DNA of 64,000 bases from Mycobacterium innocens (GTDB taxonomy: Bacteria; Actinomycetota; Actinomycetes; Mycobacteriales; Mycobacteriaceae): the NCBI RefSeq assembly GCF_900566055.1, contig NZ_UPHQ01000006.1:1-64000 (forward strand). Direction: 5' to 3'. Within the stretch, counting starts at the first letter, position 1; every line of letters starts with the position of its first letter. A program made the translations under genes and the position numbers. Below are positions 34,150 to 45,454 of the stretch, in pieces. The notes beneath the pieces are model-generated. The model was given only the letters and a program-made list of their open reading frames with translations. It was not told where the DNA came from and ran no database searches.

Positions 34150-35508
34150 ATGAGCCTGCCAGCCAAGCTGCCCTGGTCTGAGTGGCTGCCACAGCAACGG
34201 TGGTACGCCGGACGCAACCGCCAGCTGTCCCGCGCCGAGGTCGGCGTGGTCGTCCCGCTGAAGGACGATCTCGACCTGGTGCTCGTCGACGCCGACTACG
34301 CCGACGGTTCGGCGGAGCGCTACCAGGTGATCGTCGGTTGGGACGCCGCACCGGTGTCCGAGTACAGCACCGTGGCAACGATCGGCGCCGCGGAAGACCG
34401 GACGGGCTTCGACGCCCTCTACGACACCGATGCGCCGCCGTTCCTGCTGTCGTTGATCGACTCGTCAGCCGTCCGCGTTGCTTCCGGGGTGGAAGTGACA
34501 TTCGCCAAAGAACCAGACATCGAATTGCCGTTGAACGCGGCGCCGCACGTCTTTGACGCCGAGCAGAGCAACACGAGCGTCATCTTCGATCGGCGCGCGA
34601 TCTTCAAGGTGTTTCGGCGGGTCTCCAGTGGCATCAACCCCGATATCGAATTGAACCGGGTACTCGGCCGCGCCGGTAACCCGCACGTAGCACGGTTGCT
34701 GGGGACCTACGAGATGGCCGGGCCGGACGCCGGCAGTTCGTCGGCCGGTGAGCAGGCGTGTCCGCTGGGCATGGTGACCGAATTCGCCTCCAACGCCGCC
34801 GAGGGCTGGGCGATGGCCACCGCCAGCGTCCGAGATCTGTTCGCCGAGGGCGACTTGTATGCCCACGAAGTCGGCGGAGACTTCGCCGGCGAGTCTCACC
34901 GGCTCGGCGAGGCGGTTGCGTCGGTGCACGCCACCCTGGCCGATTGCCTGGGAACGGCCCAGGCGCCATTCCCGGTGGACACCGTGCTGGCGCGGCTGTC
35001 GTCGACCGTGGCGGCGGTTCGGGAGCTGGAGGGGTACGCGGCGACGATCGAAGAGCGAATCCAGAAGCTCGCCGGCGAGACCATCACCGTCCAGCGGATC
35101 CACGGCGACCTGCACCTGGGACAGGTGTTGCGGACCCCGGAGAGCTGGCTGTTGATCGATTTCGAAGGTGAACCCGGTCAGCCGCTCGATGAGCGGCGAG
35201 CACCTGATTCGCCGCTGCGCGACGTGGCGGGTGTCTTGCGCTCCTTCGAGTACGCCGCCTACGGGCCGTTGGTGGACCAGGCCACCGACAAGCAGTTGGC
35301 GGCCCGCGCCCGGGAATGGGTGGAGCGCAATCGCAGCGCGTTCTGCGAGGGCTACGCGGCCGCATCCGGGACCGACCCCCGGGATTCGGCGCAACTGTTG
35401 GCCGCCTACGAACTGGACAAGGCGGTCTACGAGGTGGGCTACGAGGCGCGGCATCGGCCCGGATGGCTGCCGATTCCGTTGCGGTCGATCGCCCGGCTGA
35501 CCGCCTGA
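34150..35508 (+). CDS. mak: maltokinase
   Basis: 452 residues (M. tuberculosis Rv0127 is 455). An N-terminal cap domain ([14 protein letters not shown]) is followed by a eukaryotic-like kinase fold with [13 protein letters not shown] (catalytic loop) and [13 protein letters not shown] (metal-binding Asp). It phosphorylates maltose to maltose-1-phosphate, the donor used by GlgE. Pairs functionally with TreS. ATG 34150 has GAGGAG upstream; ATG 34114 in the same frame would read through the GCGAA repeat and is less likely. Confidence 0.93.
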   Translation: MSLPAKLPWSEWLPQQRWYAGRNRQLSRAEVGVVVPLKDDLDLVLVDADYADGSAERYQVIVGWDAAPVSEYSTVATIGAAEDRTGFDALYDTDAPPFLLSLIDSSAVRVASGVEVTFAKEPDIELPLNAAPHVFDAEQSNTSVIFDRRAIFKVFRRVSSGINPDIELNRVLGRAGNPHVARLLGTYEMAGPDAGSSSAGEQACPLGMVTEFASNAAEGWAMATASVRDLFAEGDLYAHEVGGDFAGESHRLGEAVASVHATLADCLGTAQAPFPVDTVLARLSSTVAAVRELEGYAATIEERIQKLAGETITVQRIHGDLHLGQVLRTPESWLLIDFEGEPGQPLDERRAPDSPLRDVAGVLRSFEYAAYGPLVDQATDKQLAARAREWVERNRSAFCEGYAAASGTDPRDSAQLLAAYELDKAVYEVGYEARHRPGWLPIPLRSIARLTA

Positions 35509-35541
35509 GCCGGCTTTTCCGCGGTTGCCCGGTGTGGGTCT

Positions 35542-36288
35542 GTGAGCTGGGGTGACCGGCTGATATCTGCGGACCCCGAGAGTCTCTGGAAGCATGCTCG
35601 TGTGCAGAAAGAGATTTATGACAGCGAAGCGAGGTTGTCCTGGGTGCTGGCAGGGCTGGCCGGAGTGTTGGGGGCGACGGCGTTCACCCACTCCGCCGGT
35701 TACTTCGTGACTTTCATGACCGGCAATGCGCAGCGAGCTGTACTGGGAGCATTCCGCGACGATGTGTGGTTGTCGATAACCGCGTCGTTGTTGATCGTGT
35801 GCTTTGTCGCCGGTGTGGTGGTTGCCTCGATATGCCGGCGCCATTTCTGGATCGATCATCCGCACGGCCCCACCGTGCTGACCACCTTCAGTCTGGTGGC
35901 GGCCACCGCACTTGACATTCTCCTCGGTGGATGGGAACAGACCCTGCTCGATTTCGTCCCGATTCTTTTCGTGGTGTTTGGGATCGGCGCATTGAACACA
36001 TCCTTCGTCAAGGATGGCGAGGTGTCGGTGCCGTTGAGTTACGTGACGGGCACCCTGGTCAAGATGGGTCAGGGCATCGAACGTCACCTGGCCGGCGGGA
36101 AGGTGGAGGACTGGCTCGGCTACTTCTTGCTGTACGCCAGCTTCAGCCTGGGCGCCGCGGCCGGAGGCGTTATCAGCTTGCTGGTCAGCGGATCCCAGAT
36201 GCTGGCGGTGGCGACGATCGTCTGTGCGGTCACCACGGGCTACACGTACTTCCACTCCGACCGGCGTGCGTTGTTGCAGGAGTCCTGA
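35542..36288 (+). CDS. DUF1275 (YoaK-like) membrane protein
   Basis: 248 residues with six membrane segments. The YoaK/DUF1275 signature GYFVTFMTGNAQR is at ~54-66 and YVTGTLVKMGQGIERHLAG near 170. Family function is unknown, possibly small-molecule transport. GTG 35542, 33 nt after mak. It occupies the Rv0128 position in the M. tuberculosis order. Confidence 0.85.
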   Translation: MSWGDRLISADPESLWKHARVQKEIYDSEARLSWVLAGLAGVLGATAFTHSAGYFVTFMTGNAQRAVLGAFRDDVWLSITASLLIVCFVAGVVVASICRRHFWIDHPHGPTVLTTFSLVAATALDILLGGWEQTLLDFVPILFVVFGIGALNTSFVKDGEVSVPLSYVTGTLVKMGQGIERHLAGGKVEDWLGYFLLYASFSLGAAAGGVISLLVSGSQMLAVATIVCAVTTGYTYFHSDRRALLQES

Positions 36289-36325
36289 CCCGGGTCAGCC
36301 GGTGAGCACCCGGTGAGTACAAGAA

Positions 36326-36364
36326 CATCGGCAGCAGCGCTGGCCGTGTGCGCTGCTGCCGATG
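36326..36364. terminator. bidirectional 14-bp hairpin terminator
   Basis: CATCGGCAGCAGCG (36326-36339) is perfectly complementary to CGCTGCTGCCGATG (36351-36364), with an 11-nt loop. On the minus strand it is followed by TTCTTGT, on the plus strand by CTGGCTTGTG. It separates the convergent DUF1275 gene and fbpC and suits termination of fbpC best. Confidence 0.8.
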
Positions 36365-36387
36365 CTGGCTTGTGTCTCAGCCGGCTC

Positions 36388-37735
<1,348 letters not shown>

Positions 37736-38173
37736 ATCCCACTGTTTCATGGCACCGATGCGCTGTTCCAGCATCAGGTCGTGCTGTCACTGCGCACGCA
37801 AACGTATCCGCCGGGTGTGCCGGTCGTGACCGAGGGAGAGACCGGCAACGAAATCTTCTTCGTCGTCGATGGCGCGGTCGAGTCGAGCAACAATAGGCAA
37901 AGCCTGTGGACCATGGGGAAAGGCACCTTTTTCGGCGGCCGAAGTTTGATCGTCGAGGAACCCCGTCTCGTGACCGTGCGGACAATAGCCGAGTGCCGGC
38001 TCGCGGTGCTCGAGAAAGCGACCTTCCTGCGTATTCTTCGGGATCAGCCTCAGGTCAACCGGCGGGTCGCCGCTCAAATCGAGGCGCTTACCAGATTCGG
38101 TCTGGCCTCGGCCGGCCGAGTTCCGTCGCGGCGACTTTACAGCGGGTCGACAGTCGCCACCGCAGCGCCGTGA
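37736..38173 (+). pseudogene. cyclic-nucleotide-binding domain fragment
   Basis: The frame opens after a TAG at 37733-37735 and reads LFHGTDALFQHQVVLSLRTQTYPPG, then VVTEGETGNEIFFVVDGAVE and FFGGRSLIVEEPRLVTVRTIAECRLAVLEKATFL: a full cyclic-nucleotide-binding beta-barrel, of the kind that ends ion channels or starts Crp-type regulators. No usable start codon precedes the first strand; the first candidate, GTG 37781, removes it. No channel or DNA-binding domain follows. It is probably the 3' remnant of a larger gene; a short free-standing protein from 37781 (130 residues) cannot be excluded. Confidence 0.55.
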
Positions 38174-38280
38174 CCGGTGGCTTCCTCGGCTGGGGTGGGT
38201 GATCTGGGGTACTCGGTGCGTCCGGCAATCGGCAGCAGCCGGACCCGATCTATGCTTACCCCCGACCAGAGGAGACATTC

Positions 38281-38736
38281 ATGCGCACCTTCGAGTCCGT
38301 TGCCGACCTGGCCGCCGCCGCGGGTGAGACCATCGGGCAGAGCGACTGGGTGACCATCACTCAAGAAGACGTCAATCTGTTTGCCGATGCTACGGGGGAT
38401 CACCAATGGATCCACGTGGATCCGGAACGAGCGGCCAAGGGCCCGTTCGGCACGACCATTGTCCACGGCTTCATGACGCTGTCACTTCTGCCGCGGCTGC
38501 AGCATGACATGTACACGGTCAAAGGGATCAAGTTGGCAATCAATTACGGACTCAACAAGGTTCGCTTTCCCGCGCCGGTGCCTGTCGGCTCCAGGGTACG
38601 GGCGCAGAGTTCGTTGGTCGGCGTCGAAGACCTCGGTAACGGCGCCGTACAGGCCACGGTGTCGACCACGATCGAGATAGCGGGTTCGCCCAAGCCCGGA
38701 TGCGTGGCCGAAAGCGTCGTTCGCTACATCTCCTGA
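38281..38736 (+). CDS. htdZ: (R)-specific enoyl-CoA hydratase (MaoC-like) HtdZ
   Basis: 151 residues, single hot-dog fold. The hydratase-2 motif is complete (FADATGDHQWIHVDPERA), with the GTTIVHGFMTLSLLP helix. It hydrates trans-2-enoyl-CoA to (R)-3-hydroxyacyl-CoA. Corresponds to Rv0130. GAGGAGACATTC precedes ATG 38281. Confidence 0.93.
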   Translation: MRTFESVADLAAAAGETIGQSDWVTITQEDVNLFADATGDHQWIHVDPERAAKGPFGTTIVHGFMTLSLLPRLQHDMYTVKGIKLAINYGLNKVRFPAPVPVGSRVRAQSSLVGVEDLGNGAVQATVSTTIEIAGSPKPGCVAESVVRYIS

Positions 38737-38804
38737 GCGCTGTCGCGCGAGACATAAACCAGGGCCGGGCTTTTCAGCGTGGCGTGTTCGTGCACATGTC
38801 GCCG

Positions 38805-40139
38805 TCAGAATTCGGCCACCGCGTGCTCGAGCCGCTCGGCCAGCCGGGCCTCGGCGGCCGCCCGGCGGGTCGGGATGTGCTGCGATGGGAAAGGTGTTGT
38901 CACCGGCTCGTATTCCCGCAAGGTCCGCCGCGCCACCGTCATCTTGTGCAGCTCTGTGGCGCCATCGGCGATACCCAGTGATTCGGCGCCGACCATCATC
39001 TTGACGAACGGCATCTCGTCGGAGACCCCCAGCGCGCCATGCAGGTGCATGGCGCGCTGCGCCACATCATGCAGCACCTGGGGCATCGCGACTTTCACCG
39101 CCGCGATGTCGCGGCGCACCTTCTGGTAGTCGTGGTGTTTGTCGATCAGCCACGCCGTTCGCAGCACCAGCAGCCGGAACTGTTCGATCTGGATCCAGCT
39201 GTCGGCGATTTTCTCTTGGGTCATCTGGAAGTCGGCCAATCGCCCATGTCTGGTCTTGCGTGATACCGCACGCTCGCACATCATGTCGAAGGCCCTGCGC
39301 GCCAACGCAATTGTTCGCATCGCGTGGTGGATCCGGCCACCGCCGAGACGGGTTTGCGCGATCATGAACGCCTGGCCTTCCCCGCCCAGCACATGATCTG
39401 CCGGCACCCGCACGTCGTTGTAGCGGACGTAGCCGTGGCTGGCATGCCTGGAAGACTCGGAGCCCACGCCGACATTGCGCACGATCTCGATGCCGGGTGT
39501 CTCGCCAGGAACGATGAACAGCGACATCTTCTCGTGGGTATGGGCCTCGGGGTTGGTGACAGCCATGACGATCAAGAACGACGCGTGCTTGGCGTTGGTG
39601 GAAAACCACTTCTCGCCGTTGATGATCCAGCTGTCCCCGTCGCGGGTCGCGGTCGTGACGAACAGGCCGGGATCCGAGCCGCCCTGTGGTTCGGTCATCG
39701 AATAGCACGACGTGATCTCGCCGTCCAGCAGCGGCTGCAGGTAGCGCGCCTTCTGTTCCTCGGTGCCGAAGAGTGCGAGGATCTCGGCGTTGCCGGAGTC
39801 CGGCGCCTGGCAGCCGAACACCGACGGCGCCCACCGCGAGCGCCCGAGGATCTCGTTGAGCAGCGCCAGCTTGACCTGGCCGAAGCCTTGGCCGCCGAGT
39901 TCCGGCCGCAGGTGTGCGGCCCACAGCCCCTGCTCCTTCACCTGCTGCTGCAACGGCCGCAGGACCGCCATCGTCTCGGGATTCTTTTTGTCATACGGGT
40001 CCAGTGCGACCAGATCCAGCGGTTCGACCTCGTCGGCCATGAAGTTCTCGACCCAGTCGAGTTTCGCCTGGTATTCCGGCTCTGTTTCGAAATCCCACAC
40101 CGTCGCCAACCGTTCCCCGGCGCAGCGTCGCACCGGCAT
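38805..40139 (-). CDS. fadE1: acyl-CoA dehydrogenase FadE1
   Basis: 444 residues. Three-domain flavoprotein: helical N-terminus (WDFETEPEYQAKLDWVENF), the middle barrel with CYSMTEPQGGSDPGL and ATRDGDSWIINGEKWFSTNA, and a C-terminal bundle with ALGVSDEMPFVKMMVGAESLGIADGATE. It oxidises acyl-CoA at the alpha-beta bond. Corresponds to Rv0131c (447). ATG 40139 is chosen by length; GTG 40100, next to the conserved WDFET, is the other option. Confidence 0.92.
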   Translation of the reverse strand: MPVRRCAGERLATVWDFETEPEYQAKLDWVENFMADEVEPLDLVALDPYDKKNPETMAVLRPLQQQVKEQGLWAAHLRPELGGQGFGQVKLALLNEILGRSRWAPSVFGCQAPDSGNAEILALFGTEEQKARYLQPLLDGEITSCYSMTEPQGGSDPGLFVTTATRDGDSWIINGEKWFSTNAKHASFLIVMAVTNPEAHTHEKMSLFIVPGETPGIEIVRNVGVGSESSRHASHGYVRYNDVRVPADHVLGGEGQAFMIAQTRLGGGRIHHAMRTIALARRAFDMMCERAVSRKTRHGRLADFQMTQEKIADSWIQIEQFRLLVLRTAWLIDKHHDYQKVRRDIAAVKVAMPQVLHDVAQRAMHLHGALGVSDEMPFVKMMVGAESLGIADGATELHKMTVARRTLREYEPVTTPFPSQHIPTRRAAAEARLAERLEHAVAEF

Positions 40140-40264
40140 CGTTGATGGAGCTACCCCATCGTAAGGGCGGTGGTGGGTCTGGCAAGGACGCAACATCCGC
40201 GGACCCGGATCGCGGCCACAGTTTTCGTGTCACGACCCGGACCGGGCGAGAATCACTCAAACAA

Positions 40265-40486
40265 TCAGAGTCTTTGTGCGAGCAGCTGTTTGGCCAGTTG
40301 GGCGCCCTTGCGGCTGTCGGCCTGCGCCTTGCGGAACAAGTCAGCCGTCTCCCGGTCGCCGTCACGCTCGGCGTCTTCGATGTAGGTCTCCAGCCGCAGC
40401 GCGTTGTCCAGGCACTGTTCGGTGTACCAGATCAGGTTGTAAGTCTTGTCGCGGGTGCCGGTCACATGACCTGTTTCGGTGCTCAC
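40265..40486 (-). CDS. small conserved-type protein of unknown function
   Basis: 73 residues from GTG 40486, which has GGAGGGAGG about 8 nt upstream. Soluble, charged and helical: TYNLIWYTEQCLDNALRLET, then ADLFRKAQADSRKGAQLAK. No recognised domain; the composition and strong ribosome-binding site support a real gene. An upstream start at 40522 adds 12 residues. Confidence 0.65.
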   Translation of the reverse strand: MSTETGHVTGTRDKTYNLIWYTEQCLDNALRLETYIEDAERDGDRETADLFRKAQADSRKGAQLAKQLLAQRL

Positions 40487-40862
40487 CGGTGGTCCTCCCT
40501 CCGTCGGTATCAGTTGCGACACCCATTGAGCTACCCACCCGCGCCATGTTCAAACGGCTCTGCCAGAGACGATTTCGGTTGGCGGATAGGCACTTCGGCT
40601 TAGACCCGCTAATTAAAGCCGCGGGTATTCGGGCGTGGGCCTCGGATCGGCCGAGGGGAGCTGGCAGAGGCCGGCGCCCGCAGCGGGTGGAAGTCACATC
40701 TGCCACCGGAATCTCTGAGGAAGGCGCTGCTGGTTGTGCCCGCCTGGGAGCGACAAGCCAAGGCCCGCAAGAGAATTGTCGCGGATATGCGGGCACGAGA
40801 GAGCACTCGGATCTTGGGGGGTGGTGTGCACCCGTCCAAAATTGCGGCTCAAGGCCGATTCG
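40487..40862. other. intergenic region
   Basis: 376 bp between two leftward genes. Only short overlapping open frames, none with a plausible start and coding composition. No strong hairpin was found. It presumably holds the promoter of the small gene at 40265-40486. Confidence 0.4.
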
Positions 40863-41960
40863 CTAGCGCAGCTTGGGCAAGACGTTGGTGCCGTAGAACT
40901 CGATGGCGAAGGTGGGGTCGTCCTGCGGAAAGTGCAGAAACGGTATGGCACCGGCATCGATCACCGCCTGAACCGCACCGATATGGGTCGACGGGTCGGT
41001 GCCCACGGCCCAGTTGGCGAGCACCTTTTCGATCGGGTTCAACTCGGCGGCACGCTGGATCTCCACCGGGTTGGGCTGATCGACGGCCCCGGCGGTAAAT
41101 CGCCACAGGCCGGCGGCCCGGGTGGCCGCGGTGTGGTCACCGACGACAGCGAACAGCTCGGCACGCTTGCCGAGATTCGCGGGGTCGCGCCCGGCGGCTT
41201 GTGCGCCCGCGGCGAACGCGGCGAGCAGCCGCGGATTCTTGAGGTCGCCGGCCTGGGTAATCCAGCCGTCCCCGTGCCGGCCGGCCAGCTCCGCGCTTTC
41301 GGGACCGCTGGCGGCCACGAAGATCGGCGGTGGCGTGGCGGGCAGGTCGTAGAGTTTTACAGCGCTCGTCTGAAAATAACCTCCGCCAAACGAAATTCGC
41401 TCACCGCTCCACAGCTGGCGGATCAGCCTGATGGCCTCGACCAGCCGGTCGTGGCGCTCCCGGTAGGAACCGAACGTGTTGGTGGCGGCCTGTTCGTTGA
41501 GTCGCTCACCGGTACCGAGACCCAAGAACACCCTTCCCGGACTCAGCATTGCCAACGAGGCGAAAGCCTGGGCCACCGTGGCCGGATGGTAGCGGTAAGT
41601 AGGGCAGGTCACCCCGCTGCCGAACGAGATACGAGTGGTGCTTTGACCCACTAACGCCAAGGTCAGCCAGGGAAACATCGAGTGACCCTGATTGTCCTGC
41701 CACGGCTGAAGGTGGTCACTGGCCCACACGTACCCAAACCCGGCACTTTCGGCGGCCCGGGCTTGCGCCACCAGCTGATCGGTGCGGAATTGTTCGTGCG
41801 ATAACACGACTCCAATGCCGCTGGCCGGCGACGGCGTAGGGCCGGTCGACTCGCCGGTCGACTCGCCGCGGGTGCCGCACCCGGCGGATATCGCGCCGGT
41901 CCCCAGCACGCCGGTCCCGGCGGCCAGTCGTGCGAACGTCCGTCGCGAGATTCCGCTCAT
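40863..41960 (-). CDS. fgd2: Tat-exported F420-dependent hydroxymycolic acid dehydrogenase-like protein
   Basis: 365 residues. Starts with a twin-arginine signal (SGISRRTFARLAAGTGVLGTGA) that ends in a lipobox, ISAGC, so it is likely an exported lipoprotein. A Ser/Thr/Glu-rich linker with ESTGESTG follows, then an LLM-type F420-binding TIM barrel (GFGYVWASDHLQPWQDNQGH, RVFLGLGTGERLNEQ). Corresponds to Rv0132c, which converts hydroxymycolic to ketomycolic acids with F420 in the envelope. Confidence 0.92.
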   Translation of the reverse strand: MSGISRRTFARLAAGTGVLGTGAISAGCGTRGESTGESTGPTPSPASGIGVVLSHEQFRTDQLVAQARAAESAGFGYVWASDHLQPWQDNQGHSMFPWLTLALVGQSTTRISFGSGVTCPTYRYHPATVAQAFASLAMLSPGRVFLGLGTGERLNEQAATNTFGSYRERHDRLVEAIRLIRQLWSGERISFGGGYFQTSAVKLYDLPATPPPIFVAASGPESAELAGRHGDGWITQAGDLKNPRLLAAFAAGAQAAGRDPANLGKRAELFAVVGDHTAATRAAGLWRFTAGAVDQPNPVEIQRAAELNPIEKVLANWAVGTDPSTHIGAVQAVIDAGAIPFLHFPQDDPTFAIEFYGTNVLPKLR

Positions 41961-42152
41961 CGGCTCCGACTACCCCTCAAGCGACCTGTCACACCATCGA
42001 GCTTGCCTCACGGTGGCCGGGCTGCGACAGTCGTCGGCGCACCGGGCGCGGCTGCGCACGGAGCTGTGCCGAAGCGACTGACCAGCATGGCCGATCGGGC
42101 ACGCAGAAGGTGGATTGGCTGATCCGTCGGCGCTACCCACTAGTTTGGGCTG

Positions 42153-42758
42153 GTGACCCCCCAGGCGCGCCCAGCGCACAAGGCCGACATCCGCAACCTG
42201 TCCCGCACCTTGGCTCGCGCCTTCTACGGCGACCCGGTGATGACGTGGTTGCTTCCCCACGACAAGTCCCGGCTCGCGCACCTGAATCGGGTGTTCGCGA
42301 CGATGACCCGCCACCACCATCTGGTCCGCGGCGGCGTCGAGGTGGCGTGCGAGGACGCCGGCGTCGGCGCGGCAGCCCTGTGGGATCCGCCGAATCAATG
42401 GCGGGAGACACGCCGGGCGGAGCTGGCCATGACCCCGGCGTTCCTGCGGGTGTTCGGCTTTCGCGGAGCGACCGCACGCGCGGTCCAGGAGGCGATGAAG
42501 GGCGAGCATCCCGAAGAACCGCACTGGTACTTGGCCGTCATCGGCAGCGACCCGGGCGTGCGCGGGCGGGGTTATGGGCAGGCCTTGATGCGGTCCCGGC
42601 TGGACCGCTGCGACGCCGAGTACTGCCCGGCCTATCTCGAATCCTCGAAACCCGAGAACATCCCGTATTACCAACGTTTCGGATTCACCGTCACCGGCGA
42701 GATCATGCTGCCGCACGGCGGGCCGCCGATTTGGCCGATGTGGCGCGAACCGCGCTGA
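42153..42758 (+). CDS. GNAT family N-acetyltransferase
   Basis: 201 residues, matching Rv0133. The acetyl-CoA-binding motif is PGVRGRGYGQALMRSRL, followed by YLESSKPENIPYYQRFGF. GTG 42153. The acceptor is unknown. Confidence 0.9.
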   Translation: MTPQARPAHKADIRNLSRTLARAFYGDPVMTWLLPHDKSRLAHLNRVFATMTRHHHLVRGGVEVACEDAGVGAAALWDPPNQWRETRRAELAMTPAFLRVFGFRGATARAVQEAMKGEHPEEPHWYLAVIGSDPGVRGRGYGQALMRSRLDRCDAEYCPAYLESSKPENIPYYQRFGFTVTGEIMLPHGGPPIWPMWREPR

Positions 42759-42828
42759 GCATCCCGGCCGGCCCGAGCCGGCTCGGCGGGCCGGTTTAGC
42801 GGGTGAACGCTGCGGGCAACCGTTGCCA

Positions 42829-43170
42829 ATGGCTACCGGTGAGCTGAGCGATCCCGCGGACTTCCCCGAGGAAGGCGGTCCCGGCGATACGCTCAACCCG
42901 AACGAATCCACCGACTCCGACGAGCTCCGCAACGACGACGGCGACATCGTGGTGGACCCACCCGAGCACTGGAGCGAGGCCGACCGGTTCGGCATGACGG
43001 CGCGCGAGGAGCGCGAAGGGCAATCCCTCGACGACCGACTCGCCGCCGAAGAACCGGACAGGCTGGACGGCTCGTGGGAAGAGGACGGCCCCGGGCGCGC
43101 CCATCGAGGCCAAATCGACGGTACGCCCGAGGATGGCGACTCGTTGTTCGAGGTCGTCAATGACGAGTGA
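42829..43170 (+). CDS. DUF5709-like acidic protein
   Basis: 113 residues, strongly acidic and probably disordered, with the DUF5709 pieces [16 protein letters not shown] and [19 protein letters not shown]. Function unknown; in actinobacteria often beside stress genes. Here it directly precedes the broken catalase gene. ATG 42829 has no clear ribosome-binding site; TTG 42823 is in frame. Confidence 0.75.
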   Translation: MATGELSDPADFPEEGGPGDTLNPNESTDSDELRNDDGDIVVDPPEHWSEADRFGMTAREEREGQSLDDRLAAEEPDRLDGSWEEDGPGRAHRGQIDGTPEDGDSLFEVVNDE

Positions 43171-43253
43171 CGATTCCGCGGCAGTGCGGGCCCGTCGTTT
43201 GCCACGGCCCCGGCCGGGTACCCAAGTCGGGAATTCCTGACGCTGGAGGACGA

Positions 43254-44779
43254 ATGGCAGCCAACGACCCCAACCCGAAGCAGCGACAGCTCGACGACTG
43301 CCGGGTGGACGGGAGCAGCGGATACCTGACCACTCAGCAGGGCGTGCGAGTCGACCACACCGACGACGCGCTCACCGTGGGGGAACGTGGGCCCACCCTG
43401 CTCGAGGATTTCCATGCCCGGGAAAAGATCACTCACTTCGACCACGAGCGGATCCCCGAACGGGTGGTGCATGCCCGCGGCGCCGGAGCGTACGGATACT
43501 TCGAGCCCTACGACGACTGGCTTGCCGACTACACCGTGGCGCAGTTCCTCACCACACCCGGTAAGCAGACCCCGGTCTTCGTCAGGTTCTCCACGGTGGC
43601 GGGGTCACGCGGATCGGCGGACACGGTGCGCGATGTCCGCGGATTCGCCACCAAGTTCTATACCGATCAAGGCAACTACGACCTGGTCGGCAACAACTTC
43701 CCGGTGTTCTTCATCCAGGACGGCATCAAGTTCCCGGATTTTGTGCACGCCGTCAAGCCCGAACCGCACAACGAAATTCCGCAGGCGCAGTCGGCGCACG
43801 ACACGCTATGGGACTTCGTGTCGCTACAGCCGGAGACGCTGCACACGATCATGTTCCGCAGGGCAGGTCCAGCTACTACAAGAACAGCCTGGGTGGCGGC
43901 TGTCCGGCGCTGGCTGACGACAACGTATTCCGCCACTACACCCAGAAGGTCGACGGTCACAAGATCCGCCAGCGGGCCGAAAGCTTCCAGGATCACTACA
44001 GCCAGGCCCGGATGTTCTGGAAGAGCATGTCTGCCGTCGAGGCCAAACACATTGTCGCCGCGTACGCCTTCGAGCTCGGCAAGGTGGAGAAACCGGAGAT
44101 TCGTTCGCGCGTAGTGGATCAGCTGAACCTCGTCGACCACGACCTGGCGGTGCGGGTCGCCGGAAAACTAGGGTTGACCGCGCCCGAGGAACAGCCGCTC
44201 TCGGACAATGGGGGCGCGAACATGTCCCCCTCCCCAGCGCTTTCGCAACTGAACACCGTCACCGACAGCATCGAGACCCGCAAAATCGCCGTGCTGGCCG
44301 CCGACGGCGTCGACGTGGTGGGAACCCAACGCTTCATCGACGCGATCCGGAAACGCGGCGCTGTCGCAGAAGTGCTGGCGCCCAATGCCGGTGGCACGCT
44401 GGCCGGCGGATCCGGCGGCGAACTCCCAGTTGACCGGGCGATCACCACGATGTCGTCGGTCCTCTACGACGCGGTCGTGGTGCCGTGCGGACCCGACGCC
44501 ATCAAGACCCTGTCCGCGGACGGCTACACGGTGCATTTCGTGACGGAGACCTACAAGCACCTCAAGGCGGTGGGGGCCTTCGGTGCGGGCGTCAAGTTGC
44601 TGCCCAAGGCCGGGATAACCGAGAAAACCGCCGAGAGCACCGACGCCTTCGTCGCCAACGGGGTGGTCACGACCAAGGCGGCGGCCGACGACCTGTCCGA
44701 CGACTTCGTCGAAGCATTCACCAAAGTCCTTGCCAAACACCGCGTTTGGGAGCGCCAGACCGACTCGGTGCCCGCCTGA
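43254..44779 (+). pseudogene. large-subunit (HPII-type) catalase with internal deletion and frameshift
   Basis: Codons from ATG 43254 to ~43855 encode the N-terminal half of a clade 2 catalase, including the catalytic His in [17 protein letters not shown] and the Asn in [13 protein letters not shown], up to TLHTIMF. The rest continues in another frame from ~43866: [17 protein letters not shown], the end of the catalase core, then the C-terminal flavodoxin/DJ-1-like domain to 44779. About 200 or more residues of the barrel, including the heme-ligand tyrosine region, are missing between them. An active catalase is not possible from this sequence. Confidence 0.88.
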
Positions 44780-45454
44780 TCAGGGCTTGCTCTGCCAGCC
44801 GGCGACACCGATCGCGATCATCCGCAGCTGCTTGACGGCGATTCGATGAATCTCCTGCAGCGCTTCGGCGCTCTGGGCGTCCTCGATCGCTTCGGCGATC
44901 ACGATCATCGCGTTGACGAACAGTGTCGCCAGGACGTTGAGGTCCTCGGTGCTCCATTCGTTGAGCCCCGGGAAGCGGGCCAGGTCGGTGGCCAGCTCGG
45001 AGGTGATCAGCCGGATCTCGGTGCGGATGGCGTAGCGCAGCACCGATATTCCGGTGGAGCGCTCCCTGACGATGAAACGCCAGTGTTCGCGTTTGTCGGC
45101 GACGCTGCCCACCAAGATCTCCACGGACGACTCGATCACCCGGTTCGGGTCCAGCTTGCCGGCGCGCGCCCCGCGCAACGTGTCGCGCAGGGTGCGAAAC
45201 GACTCGTCGATCAGGACCAGCCCCAGGGCCTCCATCGACTCGAAGTGCCGGTAGAACGCCGCCGGCACGATCCCGGCCTCCCTGGTCACCTCGCGCAGGC
45301 TCAGGCCGCTGAAGCTGCGGTCCTGCAGCAGCTTCAGCGCGGCGGCGACGATGGCGCGACGGGTGGCTTCTTTGCGCTCCTCCCGCGACACGGTGGCGCG
45401 GGCCCGGCCTTGGCCGGACCGGTGTGAGCGTGAGCTAGGAGTACGGTCGTTCAC
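44780..45454 (-). CDS. TetR family regulator, DesT/FabR-like
   Basis: 224 residues from GTG 45454. The recognition helix region FSGLSLREVTREAGIVPAAFYRHFESMEALGLVLIDE is very like FabR of E. coli and DesT of Pseudomonas, repressors of unsaturated fatty acid synthesis that sense acyl-CoA. It is divergent from a reductase-desaturase pair, exactly the DesT-DesCB arrangement. Candidate operators lie at 45449-45532. Control of the desaturase in response to acyl-CoA is inferred. Confidence 0.88.
   Translation of the reverse strand: MNDRTPSSRSHRSGQGRARATVSREERKEATRRAIVAAALKLLQDRSFSGLSLREVTREAGIVPAAFYRHFESMEALGLVLIDESFRTLRDTLRGARAGKLDPNRVIESSVEILVGSVADKREHWRFIVRERSTGISVLRYAIRTEIRLITSELATDLARFPGLNEWSTEDLNVLATLFVNAMIVIAEAIEDAQSAEALQEIHRIAVKQLRMIAIGVAGWQSKP

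Noticed and set aside
34465..36255. 596-codon open frame on the minus strand
   Set aside because: It spans antisense to mak and the DUF1275 gene, both of which have conserved motifs. A by-product of high GC.
44221..44779. separate DJ-1/PfpI gene
   Set aside because: The domain is the normal C-terminal part of large-subunit catalases and continues in frame from catalase core sequence, so it is part of the broken gene.
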